Assembly: GCA_012295275.1 (NCBI GenBank) | Contig: CM022676.1 | Location: 9,273,586 to 9,306,085 of the forward strand | Length of the DNA stretch: 32,500 nt | Direction: 5' to 3' | Origin: Chrysomallon squamiferum | Taxonomy: Eukaryota > Mollusca > Gastropoda > Neomphalida > Peltospiridae | In this document: positions 12,956-23,559 of the stretch, piece after piece | Layout: every line of letters begins with the position of its first letter | How positions within the stretch are numbered: position 1 is the first letter of the stretch | The notes under the pieces: generated by a model | What the model saw: only the letters and a program-made list of their open reading frames with translations | Databases searched by the model: none | What the model was told of the DNA's origin: nothing | Made by a program: the position numbers and the translations under genes

Positions 12956-13493
12956 ATCTTCTGAAAATGTTTCTGACAAAAGTTTCCAAACTCTTGAGAA
13001 ACTTCTGTTCAGTCTGTGTAGAATTTGTTACATGTTTTTTGTATTAAAGCCTATATTTTGATCATTATTTTTTTGTCTTGACTAAATCGTTAAATCCATT
13101 CATTTAAAATGTTTTTAGTCAAAAACTGTCTAGTCAACATCAAGTGGTAATGTTACAATGGATGGAATTTTAGCACCACCATCAACAACAACATCATTAT
13201 TCTTTTGATCAAGTCAGTATTTACACATCTTTTTCCTCACATCTGTTGACTACGACAAAAAAAAAAAGCAACCCATATCAGACTTGGCCTGGAGGGAAAA
13301 AATGTGAGCATTTTCGCATTGAAATACCTGCCTGTTACTTTTCTTTACAGACATTTTGCCAATGTTTTTAATCTCACTAATCCATTCTGATCTCACTAAA
13401 CAGGATTTCTCACAAAGAGCCAGGCCGAGAGGGTTAAAAAATACAAAAAAAGAAGACGAAGTAAGAGTCCACGACACGACACAACGACACGAA

Positions 13494-13642
13494 TCAGACG
13501 ACAACTTCGTATATAACCTTTTTTGGTTTGTTGGGTTCACTCGTCATTTCGTGGCTGTTGTTGATGTTTGGCTCCTTCTTCTCGTCCAAGTCGAGGTATT
13601 TGTCTTTTGATGGGCTGCGTGGAGTCCCGTGGAAATGGAGAT
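13494..13642 (-). CDS. Gene A last exon: C-terminus ending EVVV
   Basis: Acceptor TTTTTTCACAG at 13643; phase-1 entry, so exon E's G plus AT makes Asp. Then 48 residues (LHFHGTPRSPSKDKYLDLDE ... PNKPKKVIYEVVV) and TGA at 13494-13496. YLDL fits the YxxPhi sorting motif. VIYEVV fits the ITIM pattern V-x-Y-x-x-V. The final VVV, hydrophobic at 0 and -2, fits a class II PDZ ligand. The tail is very hydrophilic, with no domain. Motif functions are predictions from short patterns. Confidence 0.88.
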
Positions 13643-14380
13643 CTGTGAAAAAAAAAAAAAAAATGTAATAAAATGTCATGCTGAAATACTTATTATATTC
13701 AACGACTTTTATGAACGAAATAATGTTTGATGACGTCTAGGCAAAAACTGGAAAGGTTATTTTTTTTTACTCCTTGTCACTTGAAATAAAGATCTGTACT
13801 AGTTGTGTTAATGAATTAGTGATTAAAAAACAGAACAGTGAATGAATGAATGAATGAATAAATAATAACATTAATAATCTATGGTATTCTATAAATATAT
13901 ATATAAATAATAATGTATTTATTTTCATTTATTTTGTAGATGCTTATCTTTAATAACAATAAAGTATGATGATAATATTATAGTAAGCAGTCTAACATAT
14001 ACTCAGACCTATCTTGATGATAATGATAAACATACTTTGAATGATAGATGGATAACTTTCTTTATTCACTGCTTATCGTTTGTTAGAAAAGACAATAATA
14101 TATATATATGTATATATATTACAATAGAAAAATTGCAGAATATAATAATTATTGTCTTTTCTAACAAACGATAACCAGTGAATAACATTATCATCAAGAT
14201 AGGTCTCAATATATGCTAGACGGCTTACTATAATATTATCATCATACTTTATTGATATTAAAGATAAGCATCTATAAAATAAATGAAAATGTATCAACGC
14301 TTCTTATTTGTAAACCACAAAAACGACAGTGTTGTTATACTTTATTATTATTAAAGGTTTGAAACCATAAACCAACTTAC
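13643..14380 (-). other. Gene A intron E-F with long foldback
   Basis: AT-rich intron from donor G|GTAAGT (14380) to acceptor TTTCACAG (13643). Half of it is the inverted repeat 13921-14290. Confidence 0.8.
13921..14290. repeat. Long inverted repeat (foldback), arms about 145-180 bp
   Basis: The left arm (13921-14100) and the reverse complement of the right arm (14148-14290) match closely, sharing for example GATGCTTATCTTTAATA, TATGATGATAATATTATAG and TATCGTTTGTTAGAAAAGAC. The left arm carries an extra segment of about 35 bp (about 14026-14060). The loop (about 14101-14147) is TA-rich. Arms start and end in ATTTTCATTTATTTT and its complement. This looks like a MITE-type foldback transposon. 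Transcribed in gene A pre-mRNA it would form a near-perfect duplex of about 140 bp. Confidence 0.9.
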
Positions 14381-14422
14381 CTCCCTGTCTTTCTGGTCTG
14401 TACCCGTCTCCTTTACTGACAC
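14381..14422 (-). CDS. Gene A exon E (42-bp cassette)
   Basis: Acceptor GATGTTTTAG at 14423, donor GGGAG|GTAAGT at 14380. Phase 1 in and out. Reads (S)VSKGDGYRPERQ(G). Being a multiple of three with equal phases it can be skipped without a frame change. The donor lies in a copy of the dispersed GGGAGGTAA motif. Confidence 0.82.
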
Positions 14423-15528
14423 CTAAAACATCAAATGATAAAAAAAAAATGTTGTTATTACACCAAGTATGTTATCTAGAGGAATTCCAATGATAGGCTG
14501 CCAGCTTAACAATATACTGGATATTTATAATATGTTTATGAGTGTATGTAAATATGTATGAAGGCATCTGTGTGCAAGTGTGAGTGTATATATGCATGTG
14601 TATGTATGTATACATGTTAGTGCATGTATGCATAGATGTGAATGGTTGTATATATATATGCAATTATATGATATCCGTTATATTGGCCTGAGAGAGAGAG
14701 TGTGTGTGTATAGGTATGTAGGTATGTATCTAGGTGTATATAGATAAATTGTGTTGTGTGTATGTAGATTGATATATAGGTTAGATAGGTAGACATACAG
14801 AGAGATTATAGACACACAAACATACACATGAATGCACTGTGTGTATCTGTGATTCCTTGAGTTTATTGTGTCTTTTTTAAACATCTTTTTATAGACAATT
14901 GTGTTTTTATTGCTAAATCATACCCTATTTTTTTTTATTATTATTAATCAGAAATTAAATAACAAATATTCATCATAAGTATTTAATTTGTTAAATAAGT
15001 CTTATTTTTAGAAGTTTAACATTTATCTTGATTGATGCATTCCTGATTTTTTTTTTTTAATTATATTTTTAAAAAATACAATCTACCATTCTCTAAAAAT
15101 AGCCTTCATGCAAAAAATGTGCAAATCAAAACAGCATGAAATTACCATGAACAACAGTAATGCAAGGAAACGTAACTCTAAATAAACAACAACAAAACCA
15201 TTCAGATATATTTCTAAACAGCAAACTGAAAATTTCAACCATCTTGATACATGGTAACTCATAACTGTCTAAATATATTTCACACAAACAGTTTTATTTA
15301 CACCAGACTAACAAATTTATTTCCTTTCACTACCTTTTCCATTTATTTTCAAAACTAAATATTTCTAAATTCGTTGGATAAATAAAAAAACTATTTCAAT
15401 AACAGTTACCTCCCTTGATAGGTAACAGCATGGTGAAGTGACATTTTTTTATTTTTAAAATTATTTTTGTATATTTTTATTTTTAGAAATGATTTTTTTT
15501 TTAAAGACGTTTTTTTTTCTCAACATAC
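14423..15528 (-). other. Gene A intron D-E
   Basis: Holds degenerate TGTA/TATG repeats (about 14530-14830), poly(T) runs and a copy of TTACCTCCC at 15406-15414. That copy looks like a donor, but no exon could be built for it. Confidence 0.75.
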
Positions 15529-15672
15529 TTTCATTTCGCCTGTTCATTTCGTTTTCGTACATTCGCTTTTCTAATTGTGAGTCATATGACGTGTCATGTG
15601 GTACGTGTCCGTTTGGCTGTATGTGTCGACCTCGAGGAGTGTAGACTGGTTGGTTCAAATCCAGCGGACCAT
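15529..15672 (-). CDS. Gene A exon D (144-bp symmetric exon)
   Basis: Acceptor TTTCAACATCAG at 15673, donor AAA|GTATGT at 15528; phase 1 in and out. Reads (Y)GPLDLNQPVYTPRGRH ... YDSQLEKRMYENEMNRRNE(S). The codon split across the C/D junction makes YGPL, a YxxPhi sorting motif. YEN in RMYENEM fits a Grb2-type SH2 site (Y-x-N). Hydrophilic, disordered cytoplasmic sequence. Skippable in frame. Confidence 0.87.
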
Positions 15673-15783
15673 CTGATGTTGAAAAACAAACACGTTTTTT
15701 TTAAAAATTATGATTAGTTGTGTGGAAAATAGTCCAAGACATAGGAGGATTAAAGTCACTGGTTGGAAGGATTTTTAAAAAGG

Positions 15784-15817
<34 letters not shown>

Positions 15818-16550
15818 AGAAGAAGGGTTATTATTGTATGATTATAGAGTTAATAAAAGTCCCTGAAAAGCCAAAATGAAAAAAAATAATAATAAAATAT
15901 ATATATATATATATATAAACAAAAGAAAAAGAAGCCAAAATCAGGTAAAAAGTAAAGGTAACAATACAAAAAAAAAAAAAAAAAAAATATGTGGTTATAC
16001 TAAGTAAGGAAAAAAGAAGCAAAAAAGGTAAATTAAAGGTGGGCAATCCAGGTAAATAAACATAATATATATAGATACATAAAGTTAAAAAACATAGGAA
16101 AACAAAGGTAAGAAACAGGTAAACAGGTAAATAGATTAGTAGTTTGGGTAAATGGATTGTTATCCAAAAAAATCAAATATCTTTGATAATGATAAGAAAT
16201 AAAAAAATTAAACGTAAAAATCATTAATTTTTTTTCACTAAAGCATAGTTAACAATAATAACAATAATAATAATAATAAAAATAATATTTATGTTTATAT
16301 CAAAACTACAAGCATAAGAAACATTATCCAATCAGAGAACAGAAAAGATATATTTAAATGAATCCGCAACCAATCATAAATCAGATAACAAAATCATGCA
16401 ACATTGTCATGCAAAATGTTTGTGTAATTTTGTCAGTGAATTTTAAGTTTGAAAAACAAATTCTAGGAAAATTATTTCTAGAAATTTTTAATGATATACA
16501 ACAGTGGCTCTTGAAAATATTAATTTGTTAAAATAGAATTTAGATGTAAA

Positions 16551-16554
<4 letters not shown>

Positions 16555-16638
<84 letters not shown>

Positions 16639-16657
16639 CCACACACACACACACACA
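16555..16657. repeat. (CT)n followed by (CA)n
   Basis: About 80 bp of CT, then CAAAC and nine CA units. Confidence 0.96.
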
Positions 16658-16851
16658 AAATACATTTTCATGCTGCCTAAAGTTATTAAAGATAACTACT
16701 ATAATGAAACTACTCTGACATGCAGTACTAAAGTATAGTAAAATGCAGTTGAAATTCCACAAATCAGAAACTATTTAACTTTTATAAATTTCATGTAAAA
16801 ACTAAATTTTTTTTTATAAATAACATCAATTTAAAATAATTTGGACAATAA

Positions 16852-16925
16852 TATATTATTATTATTATCATTATCATTATACTTATACTTATTATTATTA
16901 TTATCATCATTATTATTATTATTAC

Positions 16926-16961
<36 letters not shown>

Positions 16962-16981
16962 TATTACTATTATTATTATTC
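16852..16981. repeat. (ATT)n block
   Basis: ATT with ATC and ACT variants; the frames here are poly-Ile and poly-Leu. Confidence 0.93.
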
Positions 16982-17985
16982 TGTCTAGGATATCCAACTC
17001 CTCTTATCATAACAAAACATAATATTGATGTAATTCTCTGACAGAAACAAAGAATTCACATGGATTTTCTGAATGTTATTTTCTTTATCAAAATAATATC
17101 TATTCATTAGTAAGAAAAGTTCCTCGTTATCAAGACTATAGTTACTTTTAATCAAGACTAAACTATTTTTATCAAGACTGTTAGCATTAATGTAGTCAAA
17201 TAGATAACAACATCTCAGGTTATAGAGACTAAAGTTTTCTTAATAAAGGAATAACACTAAAATTACTGGAACAAAATGCAAACTACATTTTTAACATTCT
17301 AAAAAAAAAAAACAGAAGATAAAATTTGAAAAAATGCGTTTCAACTACACACAATTTTTAAAACTTTAAAATAGTTATGTCATTCAATTAAAAACATGCA
17401 AAGAAAATGAAAAACCATAATTTGAACAAAAAAAAAAGATTAAAAATTGTTTTCATATATATGTGTCTGAATGAATGATATGCAAGAAAAGTAAGAAAAA
17501 TATAGAAAAAATTTAACAGTGAGTGAAAGAGAAAGATAATTAAAAAAGGACTGGAAAAGAAAGGAAAGTTGGAATGTTATAAAAAGAAAAATGTTTATGT
17601 GTACGTATGTTTGTATGTTTGTGTGTTCATGTGAAAGAAAGACACAGGAAAATGAGAGAGACGGAAAAAAATGAACTGAATGTAAAATAAAAATAGAGAC
17701 AGAGAGAGACAATAAAGTTCTTAGAAGTTATATGAAATGCACAGAGTTTTTGTTTAGTTGCTTTGTTTTCATTATGTTCAGTAATAATTATGGTTTTTCA
17801 AGAGTACACCCCTTTATTTGTTTCATTTTTTTTTATTTTGTAAAATACAAATGTCTCGCATTAAAATTATTATAAGCACAAATTTTACTGTTTTTACATT
17901 TAACAACAGTTAAGTTAACTTAAAAGATTTCAAATAAACTCCATTTGAAATTTCATCGAATTACATTTTACAGTTTAAAAACAAA

Positions 17986-18073
17986 TTATTATTATTATTA
18001 TGATTATTATTATTATTATCATTATTTTTATTATTATTATCATCATTATTATTATTATCATTATCATTACTAT
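17986..18073. repeat. (ATT)n/(ATC)n block
   Basis: Interrupted ATT/ATC trinucleotides about 100 bp downstream of the exon C donor in gene sense. Confidence 0.9.
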
Positions 18074-18169
18074 TTCAGATATCATAAAATTTCATAAAAT
18101 CTTTCGGAAGATTCCATTTTGAAACACAAAGGGGTGTCGGGTTAGCAAAAACTAAACATGCATACTCAC

Positions 18170-18333
18170 AGCCACTAGAGTTATTGTTAGAGTGGTGGTG
18201 ACTGGTGGTGAAAATAGCACCACCATCGGGCACATCCAGATCTACTTCGTCAACCTGTGTCATACCTGCGTTATCAAACGTCTGAGTCTGCTTCTGAGCC
18301 GGGGCGGAACCATTCACAGCTGGCGGTCGTTGT
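18170..18333 (-). CDS. Gene A exon C (164 bp)
   Basis: Acceptor CATTCACCAACAG at 18334, donor GGCT|GTGAGT at 18169. Entry phase 2 completes exon B's GT to Val; exit phase 1. Reads QRPPAVNGSAPAQKQTQ, then TFDNAGMTQVDEVDLDVPD, then GGAIFTTSHHHSNNNSSG. Pro/Gln/Ser-rich with an acidic patch and HHH/NNN runs; typical disordered cytoplasmic sequence. Reading past the donor runs into intron, so the longer open frame to 18075 is not coding. Confidence 0.87.
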
Positions 18334-19094
18334 CTGTTGGTGAATGAATGAATAAGTAAATAAATAAGTAAATATAGACAGAAAGAAAGAATGAAAGAAC
18401 AAAAGGTAAGACTGAAGGAGCGAAAGAAAGAACGAAAAGGAAAAAATATTAAAATATGTTAATAGACATAAATAATTAAATAAGAAAGAACGAAAAACAA
18501 AAAATATTAAAATATATTAATAGACATAAATAAATATAGAAATATAGACAGAAAGAATAAAAGAAGAAAGAAAGAATGAAAGGAAGAATAAAAAAACCAA
18601 ATATTCAAATATATTAATGGATATAAATAAATAAATAAGTAAATATTAATAAATGAATAAGAAAAATTAATATAAAGAAATAAGGAAAAATATTTGAAAA
18701 TTTAAATAAAGAGAGAAATAAACAGTATATTTATTTAAATGCATAAATAAATATGTGATGTTTGAATATTTAAATATATAAGTAAATAAATAGTAGATTT
18801 AAATACATAAATGATGTATTCAATTTTTCAAATATTTGAGTAAATAAATAATATATGTAAACAGATAAATAAAGAAAGGATTTATTTGAATATTTAAATA
18901 TATTAGCAAATAAATAATATATTCATAATATTTATTCTTGAAACACACAATACACACAGATACACATAAATTCAAAAGAAGTTATTGATTTATTTATCAG
19001 CTTCTTGTAAGTATCAGTGTATGTACTAAACACACACACACACACACACACACACTATTTTTAATTTATTTTATTTAAAACTCTAAAAACTTAC
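18334..19094 (-). other. Gene A intron B-C, AAAT/GAAA minisatellite
   Basis: From about 18340 to 18900 it is degenerate AAAT, GAAA and AATATT repeats with a 57-bp periodic word (AAATATTAAAATAT...GACATAAATAA at about 18445 and 18502). (CA)n at about 19029-19054. Confidence 0.75.
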
Positions 19095-19122
19095 ACTGTA
19101 GCTTCCGATTCATAATCTTTTC
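19095..19122 (-). CDS. Gene A exon B (28-bp micro-exon)
   Basis: Acceptor TTTGTTTTTCAG at 19123, donor ACAGT|GTAAGT at 19094, both strong. Phase 1 in, phase 2 out. Reads (G)KDYESEAT(V), directly after the RRRRNT stop-transfer. B and C add up to 192 bp and together are phase-1 symmetric, so they would have to be kept or skipped as a pair. Confidence 0.75.
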
Positions 19123-21625
19123 CTGAAAAACAAAAATCAAAATGGTTAAAATAAACCTTGAAAATGGTTTTTATACTTGTAAAAAGCAACACAACATAGA
19201 AACAGAGCCAAATATCTATGCATTAACAGTATACTGTAACTTGATAAATACTACTTTCTATTTCACAACATTCAACTGCAAAAATAGTCCTGAAATGTCA
19301 GACTAAATATTAGTAAAATTTAATATAATCTATAAAACTTCTTTTGATTATGTTCATTACTTCATTACAAAGAATTTTTCTAATGAAAAAGAGAAGAGAA
19401 GATTAAAGTATTAATAATTAAAGTAATAACATACAAATAATAGTGGCATAAACAATGGAAAATAATAATAAAAGTAAAAACGATCATCAAAAACAGCAAA
19501 AATACTAATCTTACCTGATGAATCATTCATTACTGATGTTATAAAAAATCACACAATTTTAAAAAAATAAATCACCCACAATTTTAAAAACACCACTTTT
19601 AAAAAAAAAAATTAGAAATAATTAACTTTAAAATTGTCCTTTAAAATACTGTGAGACAAAAAAAAAAAAAAAAAAATTAAAAAATTCGCACAGTCTTAAA
19701 TATTAACACAGGAAAGCAGAAACAAAAAGACTGGGTTTTTAAAACTTTTTTAAGACTGAAAAATATGTTTAGTTTAATGTCAATTCATTCACAGTTTTAT
19801 ATCTATAGATACAAAGGCTTGTACAAACTTGGATAATATTTTCTAAATGACATATCACAATTCTTTAGCATGTAAATCCAGATATGTTTAAGTTCCCACA
19901 GTTGAGCATTTACACATCAAATATGTAAACAGTGCTGAACATTTTTATTTCTTGTTTCCGATGGCAACATTAAATCCTGCAGTTTAATCCATGGAATAAT
20001 AATAAAAAAATTTGTTGAAGACAAATTCTAAAATATTTAAACTGATTAAAAATTTAAATATTTATATAATAAAAAAAACATGAACAAAATGTTTTAAAAT
20101 ATTTAAAACATTCTTTTTTTGTTGTTGTTGTTTTTAATATAATTAAAAAAAATTGTCAAATAGTGAAAAAAAAAAAAAAATGAAAAATGTAGAAATGAAC
20201 TCAAAATTATTGACAAATTTAATAATAACAAATAGATTTAGATAAGATAAAATTTAGGCAAAAATTAGAAAGTATCTGAAAACAAATAATGAAATTTTTC
20301 CTGCAGTAAATTAGGATTTATTCCATTTTTGATGAAAGAATTACTATTTAATGTCAAATGGATATAACCGACACTTTTTCAAAGAAAATATTATTTTAAA
20401 AGATAAATAATAAGTTTTCTAAAACATATTCTCTATAAAATACAAATAAATATATCTATGAACAGCTCAGAAAGAAGAGTGAAAAAACAAAAAAACTGCA
20501 CAGATTTCAACACCAGAATTTAACTTCTTGAAGAAGTTATCATTTAAAAACAAAATATAGTAATATAATTATTAAAATATATATTTTTAGAAAATTTAAA
20601 TGAATGTCTCCATAAACAATAAACAATGAAGACAGCTAAAAAAAAAAAAAAATCTGCACAGTATTTCAGACACATCTAAATAACATGAAGTTACCCACAG
20701 CTCTGCTTTCAAAACAGTCGCAATTCAGTATTTATCACCAACTTAACAAAAACTCGTTCAAACTGAAGCCATGAATTATTTCTTCTTCAAATATAATTTT
20801 ATTCACAGAGACAATGGATGCTGTCATGGAAACCGTTTGTTCAGGGTCTTAGCAACCCAACAAAACAATAAGCTATTCTTTGTTCGTTTTGTTAACGCCA
20901 TATTTCTGGCTTTCAAACAACACAAAGCCTTTTTTGTGGGATGTCACATCAAAGGGAGGTAATCCAAGGGGTTTTTCAATAAAAAAGGTAAAAAAAAATA
21001 ATATATATATCCAAGCCAAATGTATTCATTCTGGCAACAGTTGTCTGCCAGTTAAAAAAAAAAAAAAAAAAAACTTCAAATGAAAAACAAAATAAATAAA
21101 AGACAAATGAAAAAGACTGGGCAAAAATAGAACAAAAGATCCAAGTGAAATTTCTTTTTGTCTGTTTTCCTTTTTTAGAAATATTCTTGAAGTTGTGTTT
21201 AAATAGAGATTTGTATTTACATAATGCATATTTTTTTTTTTTTATTTTTTTTTTTTTTTTTGGTTTAGAGCATAATAAACCATTTCTTTTTTTTCTTCTT
21301 TAATTTTATATAGAAAAATTTGGAGAGAAAGAAAATGAAATGCATTAATCAATTCTTTCTAACATGAGGTAGAGTTATTTTAGAAGACACTGGAATAAGC
21401 CTACTTGAACTTAGTAAAAATAAAATGAACTACAAAAATAACAACAAAAGAAAAGTAATATATATACATATATATATATACACACACACATAAAAAGCAC
21501 ACACACAAAAAAAAAATATAAAAAAAAAATTTTTTTTTTTTTTTTTAATAATAATAATAAAAAAAAAATAAAGTTAAAAGTTAAGGACTAATTTTTGTAT
21601 CAAAAATTAAATAGAGTTATCTAAC
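19123..21625 (-). other. Gene A intron A-B
   Basis: 2.5 kb, AT-rich with many poly(A)/poly(T) runs. The segment 20690-20970 is less AT-rich. It has a 63-codon plus frame (20771-20962) without motifs, a minus ATGGCGTTAAC near 20900 opening 25 codons, and GGGAGGTAAT at 20954-20963. No supported exon. Confidence 0.65.
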
Positions 21626-21751
21626 CTGTGTTGCGCCTCCTACGACAGATGAAACAGACGAGGACGATGAGCAATGAGACGATGATGACAGCGCAGATTG
21701 AAGCGATGATGATGACGTCTCTCTCTGTGAGTCCTGGCGTGCTGGGATTTG
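21626..21751 (-). CDS. Gene A exon A: transmembrane exon
   Basis: Acceptor TTCCTTTTTGCAG at 21752, donor CACAG|GTTAGA at 21625; 126 bp, phase 1 in and out. Reads (x)ANPSTPGLTERD, then a hydrophobic stretch of about 24 residues beginning VIIIASICAV and ending LVCFIC, then RRRRNT(G). The short polar lead, helix and four arginines fit a type I single-pass membrane protein entering its cytoplasmic tail. Phase-1 borders are usual in immunoglobulin-superfamily and fibronectin-III receptors. The family cannot be named because the ectodomain is not in reach. Confidence 0.9.
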
Positions 21752-22445
21752 CTGCAAAAAGGAAAGAAGAATGAATGAATGAATGAAAGAAAACAAATGA
21801 TTGAACAAACATTTCTAATAACCTAAAAAGAATGACAGCCATCTAAAATTCAAATCTTAAATTATTATTATTATTATTTTTTTTTTAAAGTCATTTGGAT
21901 CATATACTGACAGATGTTATGATCCACGAGTGTCAGAATGATCCAATACATTTTCTGACATTCAACTGTATTGCAATTAAAGAAACAAAAAAAAAGACAA
22001 AATTCACTTGGATCATATTCTGACAGATGTTATGATCCACCAGTGTCAGAATGATCCAATACATGTTTCTGACGTTTAACTGTATCGATGAATAATTCTG
22101 TTACTTTTAATTTTGTAAACAATTTAATAACTTCAATATGTTCATCACCAGATCTGTGTTGTCTGTGTAAGTTCATGGTTATTTTAAACACTATGATTAT
22201 TCCTGTACATTATCAAATTGTTTAAAAAGACTGGGCAAGCACATATTTTTTTTTTTTTTTTTTTTAATTTATTTGCAGGAAGTAACTGCACAATACACAC
22301 ACATACACTCACACACACATACATATAGGTAGTCTAGAAATATTCTAAAAGCAACCATAAGATTATATATATATATAAACAATACATACACAAATTTATT
22401 TGTATAAATGTACAAGAATGTGTTTTTAACCTGTGCATATGTTTG
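21752..22445 (-). other. Start of gene A upstream intron
   Basis: Begins a stretch of more than 10 kb without a confident gene A exon. It includes the 113-bp structured duplication (21895-22089) and a poly(T) tract near 22245-22265. Confidence 0.5.
21895..22089. repeat. 113-bp tandem duplication with internal dyads
   Basis: TTGGATCATA starts at 21895 and again at 22008. In each copy, TGGATCATA..CTGACA is followed by TATGATCCA and then TGTCAGAATGATCCA, so one half can pair with either later segment. About 80 bp of each copy is nearly identical, ending in ...CTGTAT; the A-rich joint differs. Confidence 0.9.
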
Positions 22446-22680
22446 TATGTATGTATGTATGTATGTATGTATGTATGTATGTATGTATGTATATATTCAT
22501 CTGTGTCTAATTTTTTTATAGTGTAGGAATACAAATAATTTAAATCAAAGTTAGATACGTAGAAACACACACACACACAAACACACATGAGTGTGCACAC
22601 ATACACAGACACACAAACACACGAGGGTGCACACATACACAGACATACACAGACACACACACACACACACACACAACATA
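22446..22680. repeat. (TATG)n and (CA)n block
   Basis: About eleven TATG units at 22447-22492, then CACA/CAGACA repeats at 22566-22675. The frame here (CVCV, THTHI) is repeat translation. Confidence 0.94.
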
Positions 22681-22730
22681 AAATACAAATATCTAAACAC
22701 ACACACAAATATCTAAAATTATAAAATAAT

Positions 22731-22793
22731 ATTTAACAAAACTGCCTGAAGCAAGTCCAGAATTATATTTGACAAAACTGCCTTAAGCAAGTC
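22731..22793. repeat. 36-bp tandem duplication
   Basis: ATTT(A/G)ACAAAACTGCCT(G/T)AAGCAAGTC at 22731-22757 and 22767-22793, 25 of 27 positions identical. Confidence 0.85.
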
Positions 22794-22799
22794 TGCTAC

Positions 22800-23060
22800 A
22801 CACGAAATCAGTGTACTGTAACACTCAGGTAGCAAAACGAGGGTATAAAAGTCAGGTGAGAATGAAGCTCGTTTCATAAATCAATAGTAAATATGCTGTT
22901 ATTAGTGACTAGCCAGGCAAGACCACTGGTCATTTTAGCTTGACCATAACACTGGTCAAGTTACACCTTATCTCGTTAGCCAACAATAGGTGTTAGCGAG
23001 TATCCCAGGTGACAGATAAATATCTGTTTGTGTTTGCTGTGGAGGCAGGTATGCTTAGAA
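22800..23060 (+). promoter_or_regulatory. Promoter-like GC-richer island
   Basis: TATAAAAG at 22844-22851 is followed by CAGGTG (22853), and a second CAGGTG lies at 23006. CACTGGTCA occurs twice (about 22923 and 22949). The segment is free of microsatellites and richer in GC than its surroundings. No exon follows with a clear frame. It could be an intronic enhancer or a promoter; motif evidence only. Confidence 0.25.
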
Positions 23061-23120
23061 ATCTGTAATCAGTGAGAATGGCACAAATGTATTTTTATTA
23101 ATAAGTGAAATTTCATTAAT

Positions 23121-23305
23121 TTAATGGAAATTTTGATTAATTTTTTATGTTATTAAAAATACTGTTCATTTTTTTTATGGAATTTTGATTAAATTTTTAT
23201 GTTATCAAAAATACTGTCTATTTTTTAAATGAAATTTTGATTAAATTTTTATGTTAGCAAAAATACTGTTCATTTTTTTTTAATGAAATTTTGATTAAAT
23301 TACAA
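23121..23305. repeat. 52-bp tandem repeat, about 3.5 copies
   Basis: Units read AAATTTTGATTAA..TTTTTATGTTA..AAAATACTGT.. then a T run. The TTTTGATTAA word begins at 23131, 23183, 23235 and 23289. Confidence 0.92.
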
Positions 23306-23559
23306 ATTTAAAAAAAAAAAACCCAGTATATATTATTTTATTTACCAAGAGATATTATTTTACAAATTTATTCCCATTACTAAAGATAAAACTTTTTTTT
23401 TTTTTTTTTAAACAGTAATACTGAAATTTTATTACTGCTGAACAAAGCAAAATAACAAACCAGGAATTTCTGACCAGAATATTCCTTTTATAAAATAACT
23501 CTTATGTGTGTGTGTGTGTGTGTAAAAACAGGATTATTCCTATTCCTGAATTCTGAGTC

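Larger units (their letters stand above)
12250..13493 (-). other. Probable 3' UTR of gene A
   Basis: From the gene A stop codon to the first AATAAA on the minus strand the DNA is less AT-rich than the introns, largely free of microsatellites between 12180 and 13000, and has no intron-like borders. It contains the 40-bp repeat array. The length, about 1.2 kb, is ordinary for an animal 3' UTR. Confidence 0.5.
15673..18169 (-). other. Gene A intron C-D
   Basis: 2.5 kb, very AT-rich. It holds a poly(T) tract (about 15788-15813), (TA)n near 15900, repeated AGGTAA words at 15940-16150, (CT)n at 16555-16635 followed by (CA)n, an (ATT)n block at 16855-16980 and another at 17988-18060. No other exon seen. 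Confidence 0.7.

Noticed and set aside
18075-18169. Continuation of exon C reading frame past the GTGAGT donor
   Set aside because: The next exon joins in frame after the donor; the extension runs into AT-rich intron and stops.
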